NCBI RefSeq assembly: GCF_009856295.1
Contig: NZ_WMEU01000006.1
Span: 1-64,000, forward strand
Length of the DNA stretch: 64,000 bases
Reading direction: 5' to 3'
DNA from: Pontibacillus yanchengensis
GTDB lineage: Bacteria; Bacillota; Bacilli; Bacillales; BH030062
Shown here: positions 25,557-33,048 of the stretch, in pieces
Numbering within the stretch: position 1 is the first letter of the stretch
How the letters are laid out: each line of letters begins with the position of its first letter
The notes under the pieces: generated by a model
What the model was told of the DNA's origin: nothing
Seen by the model: only the letters and a program-made list of their open reading frames with translations
Databases searched by the model: none
Position numbers and translations under genes: made by a program

Positions 25557-25993
25557 TTGAGAAAAGTAGCAATTTATTTTTCTGGTTTAGTGTTAATTGC
25601 TATTAGCATATATACCTATAATTATTGGGCAAATTATCAAGCAAGTTATGAAGAAAAATCAATTATTGAAGCAATAGATCTTAAGGACAAGAACATTAAC
25701 GCTTTGGTATTTATGCCTTCTGGTAAGTCAAGTTGGGATGTACAAGATAAAGAAAAAATAAATGAATTTCTGAAATTTTTAGAAGAATATAGAGTAAAAA
25801 AATGAAAATAAGTGGATATGATTGGAAGGGTGAAAATTTTACTATATCTTTATTAACTAAGGATAAAAGTTTTTCAATAAATGTAGAAGAAGACGTTGTT
25901 AGGGTGAATCAAGGGGATTTTAATAAAGGACACTATGAAGTACTAAATTCTCCAATAGATATGAAAAGAATTGAGCAATTCAAGTCCAATTAG
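25557..25993 (+). pseudogene. Membrane-anchored protein split by a frameshift
   Basis: TTG 25557 (after GGGGAGG) opens an 82-codon frame that stops at 25803-25805; a second frame starts at 25802, four bases earlier, and runs to TAG. The junction is GTAAAAAAATGAAAATAAG, with a seven-A run. Together they make about 145 residues: an N-terminal helix, then VQDKEKINEFLKFLEEYR and ISLLTKDKSFSINVEEDVV, the same strand-helix-strand domain as the lipoprotein at 20560. Probably one gene with a one-base slip in the A-run. Confidence 0.65.
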
Positions 25994-26005
25994 TTAGTTT
26001 TATAC

Positions 26006-26110
26006 AGCTCTGACCCAGTGCTATAGCTCAAGTGCAAAATGATAAAAACCTTGAAATGAAGATTTTAAGATAAGGGCGCGATTATTGAATAAATGGTTGC
26101 GTCTATTTTT
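26006..26110 (+). repeat. Array repeat (core eroded)
   Basis: GACCCAGTGCTATAGCTCAAG box, AAACCTTGAAATGAAGATTTT, GATAAGGGCGC, GATTATTGAATAAATGG, TTGCGTC. Confidence 0.65.
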
Positions 26111-26128
26111 TAGTAAATGCACTTAAAA

Positions 26129-26150
26129 TGGATATTTATGCTAAAATGAG
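26129..26150 (+). promoter_or_regulatory. Cassette leader box (partial)
   Basis: ATGGATATTTATGCTAAAAT, equivalent to the leader at 23330. Confidence 0.42.
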
Positions 26151-26234
26151 AGAAGATTTTGAAAGATTGTACTGAGAGTAAAAGGCAGTAGCAATTTAAA
26201 AGTGCGTATTAGATTTTATAAAGGAGTGTTGGAA

Positions 26235-26501
26235 ATTAAAAGGATAACATTCTTAGGAGCAACCTTATTTATTACAGGTACATTGTTATTTGGAATTGTA
26301 CATCTTGCAATCGCCAACTACATTCCAAATATGCATGGTTGGAGTGACCCACCGGGTAAGTTTCAAAAAGCACGAAATGAAATTGGGGTAAATGTTCCTT
26401 ATATTCTAAGCATTTTTTTTATGATTTTAGGTTTTATTCTTTTAATACTAAACGAGGTCAAAGTAATTAGAAATTTCTTTAAAGGTGAAAAGCAATCTTA
26501 A
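26235..26501 (+). CDS. Small membrane protein, start uncertain
   Basis: About 88 residues with two helices (near residues 5-27 and 58-78). AAGGAG (26221-26226) is followed by GTG TTG GAA ATT AAA AGG; both GTG and TTG are too close, and the codon at normal distance is ATT 26235 (a frame opening also exists upstream at 26202 but includes the ribosome site). The loop contains ANYIPNMHGWSDPPGKF, a hydrophilic exposed segment. Family unknown. Confidence 0.5.
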   Translation: MKRITFLGATLFITGTLLFGIVHLAIANYIPNMHGWSDPPGKFQKARNEIGVNVPYILSIFFMILGFILLILNEVKVIRNFFKGEKQS

Positions 26502-26504
26502 AAA

Positions 26505-26592
26505 ATGGTTACGTTAATTGAAGATCTACTTGTGAATATCTTGATGCTGAGTCTTCCAGAAACCGGCCCTATTATTTAATAACGCGTCTTAT
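26505..26592 (+). repeat. Array repeat (eroded)
   Basis: TTACGTTAATTGAAGATCTAC box, AATATCTTGATGCTGAGTC, AACCGGCCC in place of GGGCGC. Its downstream leader, CTTTTGAAATAATTGGTAC, matches the one after the repeat at 366. Confidence 0.6.
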
Positions 26593-26663
26593 GCAAGGGT
26601 GATTTATCGAGGATATTTTACCCTTTTGAAATAATTGGTACTAAAGTGTTGAGGGGGGATTAT

Positions 26664-27215
26664 TTGAAGAAGAAAGTTTTTTGGGAACACATCGGAGGAG
26701 CCGGATGTGAATATTTAAGTATTAATAAAAATAATTCAAGCTTAATTAGCGAAGGGTTAGTCTTATTCACAACTAACGAAGATGTACATAATTTTTCATA
26801 TAAAGTTGTAATGGACTCTAGTTGGATAACGAAAAGTGTTGAAATAAGTGATAGAGAAACCAATCACACATTAAACTTGCAATCCGATGGCAAAGGTAAC
26901 TGGTATGCAAATAAAAGTCAACTACCAGACATGTTTGGGGCGATTGATGTTGATATTTCTATTACTCCATTTTCAAATTCATTACCAATAAATCGATTTA
27001 AATGGCGTGAAGGAGAAGAAAGAAACTTTCAAATGCTCTATATAGATATTCCTTCACTTGAATTAAAAAAGCTGGAACAACGATACAAGTTTATTGGAAA
27101 CTCTACTCAAGGAAGAAAGTTTCAATACAATTGTAGAGATTACGAAACTATAATTACAGTAGATAAGTTTGGTATAGTTGTGGACTACCCTGATTTATTT
27201 ATTCGTAGGTTTTAA
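26664..27215 (+). CDS. Putative glycolipid-binding (DUF1089) protein
   Basis: 183 residues from TTG 26664, set by GAGGGGGGAT. The DUF1089 layout is clear along its length: GGAGCEYLSI near the start, YKVVMDSSWITKSVEIS, LQSDGKGNWYANKSQLPDM, the signature DVDISITPFSNSLPINRF, and the ending VDYPDLFIRRF. Family members are about 180 residues and are named for a predicted lipid- or glycolipid-binding beta barrel. Soluble, no signal peptide. Single cassette gene. Confidence 0.85.
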   Translation: MKKKVFWEHIGGAGCEYLSINKNNSSLISEGLVLFTTNEDVHNFSYKVVMDSSWITKSVEISDRETNHTLNLQSDGKGNWYANKSQLPDMFGAIDVDISITPFSNSLPINRFKWREGEERNFQMLYIDIPSLELKKLEQRYKFIGNSTQGRKFQYNCRDYETIITVDKFGIVVDYPDLFIRRF

Positions 27216-27216
27216 A

Positions 27217-27268
27217 AGTTATCTCGAATTCAAGTCTTCAACATTTGGGCACTATTGTGGAACTATAA
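27217..27268 (+). repeat. Array repeat
   Basis: AAGTTATCTCGAATTCAAGTC, ACATTTGGGCAC, TATTGTGGAAC. It directly touches the end of the preceding gene. Confidence 0.85.
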
Positions 27269-27324
27269 TGGCTAGTTTAATCAATGGTAAATTATTCCTA
27301 GCTGGGGTGAAAAGGAGTTTTATT

Positions 27325-28197
27325 TTGAAAAATATATATGAAGAAAGATTGAAAGAAGCATACCCTGAATTAGAAATCAAACATATGGAAGAGAATGAAA
27401 TTGGTCAGAATAATGATGTGATAATAATAAATAAAGACCTCATTTTCAGATTCCCTAAATACATTGAAGGTATTAAGAAATTGGAAAAAGAAACTAAAGT
27501 TTTAGATTATATAAAAGATAGAGCGAGTCTATCTATACCTTTTGCTCAATACAGAGCTTTTGAGCCTAATGAAGTTGGTAAAGTTTTTACAGGTTATAAC
27601 CTTATTGAAGGTAAACCCTTATGGCCAAGTACTATGAATAGTATTAATAATGAAGAGGTGATACAAAAAATTGCTTCTCAATTGGTCCAATTCCTTGTTA
27701 ATTTACATAATCACCCTATTAAAGACTTAGAGATTGAAGATCAAAATGTGGATGATATACGTTTGTCTATAGAAAATCTATATGCCAGAATACAAAGCAA
27801 ATTATTCCCATATATGAGTTTGGAGTCACAGCTCGAAGTTTCTCGAAATTTTGAAAACTTTTTATCCAATGATAAATTTTTGGGTTTTGATACGGTTCTA
27901 ATTCATGGAGATTTTGGAGCGTCGAATATACTATGGGATCCAAAACGCGAAAGGGTATCCGGAGTAATTGATTTTGGAGAAACTGAAATTGGTGATCCAG
28001 CATATGACTTTGCAGGTCTATTAGCAAGTTACGGTGAATCTTTTATCAAGAGATGTCTTAGTTTATATCCAGAGGGAAGTAAAGTTCTTGAAAGATTAAA
28101 CTTTTATAAAAGCACATTCGCTTTACAAGAAGCCTTACATGGAATTGAGAATAAAGACGAAGTTGCTTTTGAAAATGGTATAAGAACATATAGATAA
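27325..28197 (+). CDS. Aminoglycoside phosphotransferase-family kinase
   Basis: 290 residues from TTG 27325 after AAAAGGAG; a longer frame runs back through the repeat but is not used. Kinase fold of the APH family: N-lobe strand DVIIINKDLIFRFPK, then the catalytic loop H194-G-D196-F-G-A-S-N201 and the metal-binding I-D216-F-G. Helical C-lobe follows. The family includes aminoglycoside and macrolide kinases and also fructosamine or choline kinases, so drug resistance is possible but unproved. Single cassette gene. Confidence 0.85.
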   Translation: MKNIYEERLKEAYPELEIKHMEENEIGQNNDVIIINKDLIFRFPKYIEGIKKLEKETKVLDYIKDRASLSIPFAQYRAFEPNEVGKVFTGYNLIEGKPLWPSTMNSINNEEVIQKIASQLVQFLVNLHNHPIKDLEIEDQNVDDIRLSIENLYARIQSKLFPYMSLESQLEVSRNFENFLSNDKFLGFDTVLIHGDFGASNILWDPKRERVSGVIDFGETEIGDPAYDFAGLLASYGESFIKRCLSLYPEGSKVLERLNFYKSTFALQEALHGIENKDEVAFENGIRTYR

Positions 28198-28227
28198 CTT
28201 TATCTAAAATAAAGGAACACATTGTAA

Positions 28228-28274
28228 TATGTCAGTTTCAAATATTCAACAATCGGGCGTTGATTGCGGAAGAA
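28228..28274 (+). repeat. Array repeat (eroded)
   Basis: AATATGTCAGTTTCAAATATTC, AATCGGGCG, TTGATTGCGGAAG. Confidence 0.5.
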
Positions 28275-28337
28275 GTAAGGAGTGTAGAGTAAGAAATATT
28301 AAACTTAAGTATGGGTTACGCAGAAAGGGATGGAAAT

Positions 28338-28820
28338 GTGCTTAGATTACAAGAAGTTGATACCAAAGAGAAAGATGTATTACATAATATAATGCAATTC
28401 TATATTTATGAATTTAGTAGATACATTCCTATAATAAAATTAGAACCAAATGGTTCTTTTAAGCCGTTTAATTTAGATAAATACTGGGTTGAAGATAACT
28501 GCTATGCCTATTTTATAAAATTAAATGAAGAATTAATTGGATTTGCACTTGTAGAGAGTTCATTAGAGTTAAATTCCAATATAATTCAAGAGTTTTTCAT
28601 TATGTCTAAACATAGTGGAAATGGATATGGAAAAAGAATTGCAAGAGAATTATTTTCTATCCATCCAGGTGACTGGAAAATAACTCAAATAGAAAATAAT
28701 GAACCTGCGTATTACTTTTGGAGAGGGTTAATTAATGAAATCAGTAATGGTGAGTTCAAAGAACGATTTGAAGATGGAGAGTTTATTCAAGAGTTTAACA
28801 CTGAAGTGATAAAAGATTAA
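28338..28820 (+). CDS. GNAT-family N-acetyltransferase
   Basis: About 160 residues from GTG 28338 (after AAAGGGATGG) or 169 from ATG 28311, which has no good ribosome site. GNAT features: strand NIIQEFFIMSKHSGNGYGKR with the acetyl-CoA loop HSGNGYGKR, then helix and IENNEPAYYFWRGLINE, the motif B region. Substrate unknown. A second, unrelated-looking GNAT in the array is at 892 and a third at 32324. Confidence 0.82.
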   Translation: MLRLQEVDTKEKDVLHNIMQFYIYEFSRYIPIIKLEPNGSFKPFNLDKYWVEDNCYAYFIKLNEELIGFALVESSLELNSNIIQEFFIMSKHSGNGYGKRIARELFSIHPGDWKITQIENNEPAYYFWRGLINEISNGEFKERFEDGEFIQEFNTEVIKD

Positions 28821-28849
28821 ACTTGCTCATTTTAGAGCCTAATATAAAA

Positions 28850-28916
28850 TCAGTTATCTCGAATTCAAGTCTTCCTGTTTCGGGCGCTTAACTGGAATAA
28901 AAAGTAAATAAATCAA
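28850..28916 (+). repeat. Array repeat (type C right half)
   Basis: CAGTTATCTCGAATTCAAGTC, TTTCGGGCGC, TTAACTGGAATAAAAAGTAA then ACTGTAAAATATTCG. Confidence 0.88.
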
Positions 28917-28965
28917 CTGTAAAATATTCGAATTAATATACAAAGCTAGGTTCTATTAAGGTATA

Positions 28966-29133
28966 GATAATATAAGATATATTATCAAGCGGATGTCTCG
29001 CCGACCCATTTTAAAGAACATACATCCACATCAACCCTGACATAGCTTTGGAACCTACATGATTAATAAAGGTGCTCCAGTAGAGGTTATTCAAAGTTTA
29101 CTAGGTCAAACTCCTGAAGTAATTCGTATATAA
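28966..29133 (+). pseudogene. C-terminal fragment of a second tyrosine recombinase
   Basis: One frame reads DNIRYIIKRMSRR, KNIHPHQP, stop, HSFGTYMINKGAPVEVIQ, SLLGQTPEV before TAA 29131. It lines up with residues of the intact enzyme at 12889 (RYIIKRISSKAG, KNIHPHQLRHSYATHMINN, GAPVEVIQSLLGH) with a nonsense codon where the catalytic Arg of HxxR should be, the motif His replaced by Gln, and the nucleophile Tyr lost. The nearby region to 29500 holds no other gene I recognise. Confidence 0.88.
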
Positions 29134-29501
29134 ATCATGTCTCATCTTACCACTAAGTTGTGCGTATAACTTCTTATAAAAAGCGTGTTTTTTTGTGACT
29201 TATAGCTTTTTTGGGGCCACTATCTAGAATGCTTGAATTCGTTATAATGTAAAAAAATATATTACTAAGTGGTGCGCCATAGGAGAAATTCGTTTCACCA
29301 CATTGGTTTTAAAATCAATTATTTATATGGAATTGGTGTAAACAACTATACAACTATAATAGATGTATTTCATAGATTATTCGCCTTTTTCTCTATTATT
29401 AGTAAATCCGTTTAGAGCATGTCTGCATTCTATACATAGAATGTGTATTGTAAGAACAACTTAAACTTCTTACAAAATGACATTTATAGGAGTGAGGGAA
29501 A

Positions 29502-29645
29502 ATGGAATTAGGATTAGTAACATTTCTAGTTGTTGTATTGTTGCTTGTTGCCTGGCTATTAGTTTCAATTCTTAGCCCAGGAAGTGATGATACTCAGAAT
29601 GCCCTGAAAAGTGCTGTATGCTCTATTCTTGAATGTGGGAGCTAA
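29502..29645 (+). CDS. 47-residue hydrophobic peptide
   Basis: ATG after TAGGAGTGAGG. A single helix (residues 5-24, LVTFLVVVLLLVAWLLVSIL) is followed by a short polar tail ending ALKSAVCSILECGS with two cysteines. It has its own promoter-like stretch (TTGAATTCGTTATAATG near 29235) and a terminator. Size and shape resemble bacteriocin-like, holin-like or type I toxin peptides, but no family is identifiable. Confidence 0.5.
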   Translation: MELGLVTFLVVVLLLVAWLLVSILSPGSDDTQNALKSAVCSILECGS

Positions 29646-29666
29646 AAACTTGAATAAGTAATATAG

Positions 29667-29697
29667 TAGGCCCCATGTTTATTGGGGTCTACTTTAA
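29667..29697 (+). terminator. Terminator after the hydrophobic peptide
   Basis: TAGGCCCCATG, TTTAT, TGGGGTCTA followed by CTTTAATAATTTT. Confidence 0.7.
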
Positions 29698-29753
29698 TAA
29701 TTTTATAAGATTCCTAGGTTTTTATAAGAAACTTTCCTAAAAAAGTACCTAAA

Positions 29754-29802
29754 TAGAACGACTTTAAACCATAGCTGATTTACTAGGTTTTTAGTCGTTC
29801 TA
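29754..29802 (-). terminator. Terminator of the coiled-coil protein gene
   Basis: TAGAACGACT and AGTCGTTCTA arms around a long loop that pairs further (AAACC / GGTTTTT), just below the stop codon of the minus-strand gene. Confidence 0.65.
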
Positions 29803-29806
29803 TTGG

Positions 29807-30151
29807 CTACTTACTTAATTTTTCTAACAATAGGGTATTTTGCTCTTTAATAATTTTAAGCTCATCTCGAATCTCTGTAATTTTTAGCACAAGATCCTCT
29901 AATAGGTTCGCTTCTGATTCCTCTGTGTTTGTTTCGCCTAATTCACTTGGATTAGTCTTTCCAATGTTTTTAACGGTATCTAATAATTCCTGATCGTTTA
30001 CTAGGTTTGATGCAACCTTGATAATTGACCCAAAATCAAGGCTTTCTTCATTTTCAAAAAGATTTGTGGCAAGTTTATTAATTTCATCTTCTTTCGCATT
30101 ACTTACTTTTTTTTGATTTTCTTCTTTTTCCTTGTTATCTTTACCTTCCAT
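29807..30151 (-). CDS. Acidic coiled-coil protein
   Basis: 114 residues, ATG after AAAGGTGGATTAAT on the minus strand. The N-terminus is all charged (KDNKEKEENQKKVSNAKEDE), a middle region has FGSIIKVASNLVNDQELLDT, and the C-terminus is a regular coiled coil (LVLKITEIRDELKIIKEQNT). This layout is seen in short Bacillus spore/sporulation or YppG-like proteins, but no family can be named. Opposes the array. Confidence 0.5.
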   Translation of the reverse strand: MEGKDNKEKEENQKKVSNAKEDEINKLATNLFENEESLDFGSIIKVASNLVNDQELLDTVKNIGKTNPSELGETNTEESEANLLEDLVLKITEIRDELKIIKEQNTLLLEKLSK

Positions 30152-30297
30152 TATTAATCCACCTTTACATGATTTAGGAACTGATGGTTTATCATATGAC
30201 TAAAACTTGTAAATGGAATGGATGTTAGTCCTATCTGTTGCATTAATTATTTTTTAAGTTGCTTCAATTCTTCTAATATTCTTCGTGTCTTTCTGTT

Positions 30298-30402
30298 GCA
30301 TTACTTCATGATGTAGTAGAGGATACAAAGTCAAATATTACTGACATAGAACATCAATTTGGCCATCATGTTTGATGGGGTAACTAAAACAGAAAAAGGT
30401 TC
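30298..30402 (+). pseudogene. Remnant of an HD-domain (RelA/SpoT-type) gene
   Basis: ALLHDVVEDTKSNITDIEHQFG, then a stop and one frame shift to DGVTKTEK. LHD-x-x-EDT and F-G...DGVTK are the HD-domain metal motif and following loop of (p)ppGpp hydrolases. The rest of the gene is absent. Confidence 0.55.
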
Positions 30403-30448
30403 ATTGGACATCTTTTATACTCCCTATGGGAATAATATTATTGCATCG

Positions 30449-30575
30449 TTAATCCCTTTTCTGATCCAATATTTCCTCAATTTCTTTGATTGCTTTAGAA
30501 GTCTGAGCATAATTTGACCATTCTGACTTCACCATATCTTGCTTACTTATCTCAATATCAACGGCTCCTTTGGGT
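30449..30575 (-). pseudogene. Remnant of an unidentified gene
   Basis: On the minus strand about 35 codons read MVKSEWSNYAQTSKAIKEIE and on to TAA without a ribosome site or intact upstream region. With the HD fragment it fills the otherwise empty stretch 30152-30645. Confidence 0.3.
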
Positions 30576-30645
30576 TATCTTGAAGTTATTCCAATTGTGG
30601 ATTAAGAAAAAATTATATACATCTTCATATTTGCAATAAATAGCA

Positions 30646-30745
30646 CTTGTTCAACGAAATGGTGCTTTAGTTGAAGAACTAATTAGTAGAATACCTCGAA
30701 TTCAAGTCTTCATGATAAGGGCGCGAATCTGGAAGATATAATTGT
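30646..30745 (+). repeat. Array repeat (full)
   Basis: TTGTTCAACGAAATGGTGC and TTTAGTTGAAGAAC box, TACCTCGAATTCAAGTC, GATAAGGGCGCG, then AATCTGGAAG. Confidence 0.9.
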
Positions 30746-30848
30746 CCTTTAATTTTATAAAAAGAATTGTGAAAATTTCACTCATTTGAACTAATAAACT
30801 TTATGTACATAAATGATTCATTATTCTTTAAATTTAGGAGTGTTTGTT

Positions 30849-31469
30849 TTGGCTGTAGTAGGTATCCTGGGCATGACACATGATGAAGAAATGCAGTGGA
30901 GATATAATTTCCCTTTATCATTAGTAGAAGAGTTAATAACTGAATTTAACCCTGATGAAATTTGTGGTGAAGTACATCCTGATAGTTGGGAATTTTATCA
31001 AAGAAAAGGTGAACCTTATGGAATTTTAGGTGAGACACAGGAAGAATACCCTAGTTTTATTTTTCCCCTATGTGAAGAAAGAGGCATTGAGTTTGTACCT
31101 GTAAATTGGTTTGAAGTGGATGTTTTTGAAGAGGAGCCTTTTGATAAATTTGATCATGAAACTAGGCAAAGATTAGAGAATGAATTAAAACAATGGAATG
31201 ATAAGCAACTTTCTATTTGGAATAATGGGAACATTCCTCTGAATTCATTTGATTACGATACAATAACCAAGGATATGTATAACTGGTTACATACTATTAA
31301 CCCAGATATTCAGAATATTGTGTGGAATTCCAGACATTATATAATGGCTGCTAGAGTGAAACATACAGTAGCGAATTATCCAGATAAAAGAATTCTTTGT
31401 ATTCATGGTGCTGATCATAATTACTGGTATTACCAATCACTGAAAAAAGAAGAAAATATTGAATTTTAG
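30849..31469 (+). CDS. TraB/TIKI-like protein
   Basis: 206 residues from TTG 30849 after TTAGGAG. It starts VVGILGMTHDEEMQ, continues VEELITEFNPDEICGEVHPD and ends ILCIHGADHNYWYYQSL; the layout G-x-x-H/T-x-E...P-D-x-I-x-x-E...H-x-x-x is that of the TraB/ChaN-type fold. The match is moderate. Soluble; function unknown. Single cassette gene after the repeat at 30646. Confidence 0.5.
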   Translation: MAVVGILGMTHDEEMQWRYNFPLSLVEELITEFNPDEICGEVHPDSWEFYQRKGEPYGILGETQEEYPSFIFPLCEERGIEFVPVNWFEVDVFEEEPFDKFDHETRQRLENELKQWNDKQLSIWNNGNIPLNSFDYDTITKDMYNWLHTINPDIQNIVWNSRHYIMAARVKHTVANYPDKRILCIHGADHNYWYYQSLKKEENIEF

Positions 31470-31555
31470 TTTACCCTTTAAGGTGATTAATGACAACTTG
31501 AATGCAAAAATACTATATTAAGTTAACAAGATGGTTAACATGAAGGTAATAAATA

Positions 31556-31606
31556 CAATTATCTTAAAATCAAGTCTTCCAGTTTCATGCGCTGATTATA
31601 GAATTT
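31556..31606 (+). repeat. Array repeat (eroded)
   Basis: AATTATCTTAAAATCAAGTC, TTCATGCGC, TGATTATAGAATTTTTATAAG. Confidence 0.6.
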
Positions 31607-31658
31607 TTATAAGAAAAATAAGGTCACTTTAAATCTGGTATTTAATAAGAAAGGGGAC

Positions 31659-31698
31659 AAAAAAGGCAACGCTGATATATCAGCGTTGCCTTTTTTGT
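31659..31698 (+). terminator. Strong symmetrical terminator
   Basis: AAAAAGGCAACGCTGATA paired with TATCAGCGTTGCCTTTTTT: a perfect 13-base stem, bidirectional. Confidence 0.88.
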
Positions 31699-31799
31699 AT
31701 GTTCAATTAAATTATAGCACATATTTTCACGAATTATCAGACTTTATTTCTTCCATTTTATTGGTAGTGTTGTATTTAATATAGAATGGAGGTAGGTTG

Positions 31800-32321
31800 A
31801 TGATTGATTATAGAATAAAACCAAAAGAAAACTTTACTGAAAGAATTGGGGAACTTGTATGTATGCTTGAACATTCGAGGGAAGTAACATTAAGCGAAAT
31901 TTCTAATTTAAAAAAAAGCGATTTAGATTATTTAATAAATGATAGTTCAAATTCAATTGGAGCTCTATTATCACACATTACTTCAATTGAATTTATACAT
32001 CAAATTATCTCGTTTGAAAGAAGAGATTTAACAAATGGTGAATTTCAAAAGTGGGGAACAGCTTTGGAATTGGGAGATAAGGCAAGGAAAGTAATTAGGA
32101 ATCATTCTATTGATTACTATTTAGATGAATTATCACAAGTTAGACAAAATACTCTAAGATACATGAAATCGAAAAAAGATAGTTGGTTATTTGAAGAGAA
32201 TAAATGGGGAAATGGTGTATCCTACAATAATTACTATTTATGGTTTCATGTAATGGAGGACGAGATCAATCATCGTGGACAGATTAGAGAAATCAAAAGA
32301 GCAATAAAAAAGGGAGAATAA
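31800..32321 (+). CDS. DinB-family protein
   Basis: 173 residues from ATG 31800 after TGGAGGTAG. DinB four-helix bundle with metal ligands in order: an early GALLSHITSIEFIHQ (His of helix 2) and late LWFHVMEDEINHRGQIREI (two His, H-x-x-x-x-x-x-H-R-GQ). The family groups thiol-S-transferases such as bacillithiol transferases with many unknowns. It is followed after 2 bases by a GNAT gene, so this cassette holds two genes. Confidence 0.82.
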   Translation: MIDYRIKPKENFTERIGELVCMLEHSREVTLSEISNLKKSDLDYLINDSSNSIGALLSHITSIEFIHQIISFERRDLTNGEFQKWGTALELGDKARKVIRNHSIDYYLDELSQVRQNTLRYMKSKKDSWLFEENKWGNGVSYNNYYLWFHVMEDEINHRGQIREIKRAIKKGE

Positions 32322-32323
32322 CC

Positions 32324-32875
32324 ATGTTTCCTAGATTAGAGACAGAAAGATTAGTATTAAGAGAAATTACAAAAGATGATGCAAAAGGGATATTCGATTG
32401 TTTTTCTAATGAGCATGTAACCCGTTATTACGGTCAAGATACATTAGAAAATTTAGAACAAGCAGAAGCCTTTGTCGATTTTTTTTCAAATAGTTACAAA
32501 GAAAATAAGGGGATACGTTGGGGAATTGAAAGAAAAGGAACTAAAGGCATAATTGGAACCATTGGATTTAATGCTTGGTCCCCTAAACATAAACGAGCAG
32601 AAATAGGGTATGAAATCCATCCCGAACAATGGAGAAGAGGTTATACTTCTGAAGCAGTATTAGAAGTGATTCAATATGGTTTTGATGTATTAGGTCTTAC
32701 TCGTATAGGAGCTGTTGTATTTATCGAAAATGAAGCCTCCAATAATTTACTTACTAAGATTGGATTTCGGATAGAAGGAGTTCTAAGGGATTATATGTAT
32801 CAAGATGGTAGAGCATATGATACATATGTTTATTCACTACTTAAAAGGGATAGGAAGATTAGCTTGTTAAATTAA
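32324..32875 (+). CDS. RimJ/RimL-type GNAT acetyltransferase
   Basis: 183 residues starting two bases after the DinB stop, with GGGAG overlapping that gene's end, so the two are co-translated. Start ETERLVLREITKDDA, then GYEIHPEQWRRGYTSEAVLE (acetyl-CoA loop QWRRGYTSEA), and the closing NEASNNLLTKIGFRIEGVLR typical of RimJ/RimL proteins, which acetylate protein N-termini or small amines. Unrelated to the two other array GNATs. Confidence 0.9.
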   Translation: MFPRLETERLVLREITKDDAKGIFDCFSNEHVTRYYGQDTLENLEQAEAFVDFFSNSYKENKGIRWGIERKGTKGIIGTIGFNAWSPKHKRAEIGYEIHPEQWRRGYTSEAVLEVIQYGFDVLGLTRIGAVVFIENEASNNLLTKIGFRIEGVLRDYMYQDGRAYDTYVYSLLKRDRKISLLN

Positions 32876-32895
32876 AGGGTAAATATACCATTCCA

Positions 32896-32944
32896 TATAT
32901 CTCGAATTCAAGTCTCCCGTGTTTGAGCGCGAATCATAAAGAAG
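32896..32944 (+). repeat. Array repeat
   Basis: ATATATCTCGAATTCAAGTC, TTTGAGCGC, GAATCATAAAG. Confidence 0.85.
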
Positions 32945-33048
32945 GGGTATCTAGTTTTTTGTTAGATTCCTCTCCTTAATATGGAATATTGTGCTAACAT
33001 TGAACTGTTTAACACGAGAAAATTCAGGTTTTAAAGGGGAGGAAGATT

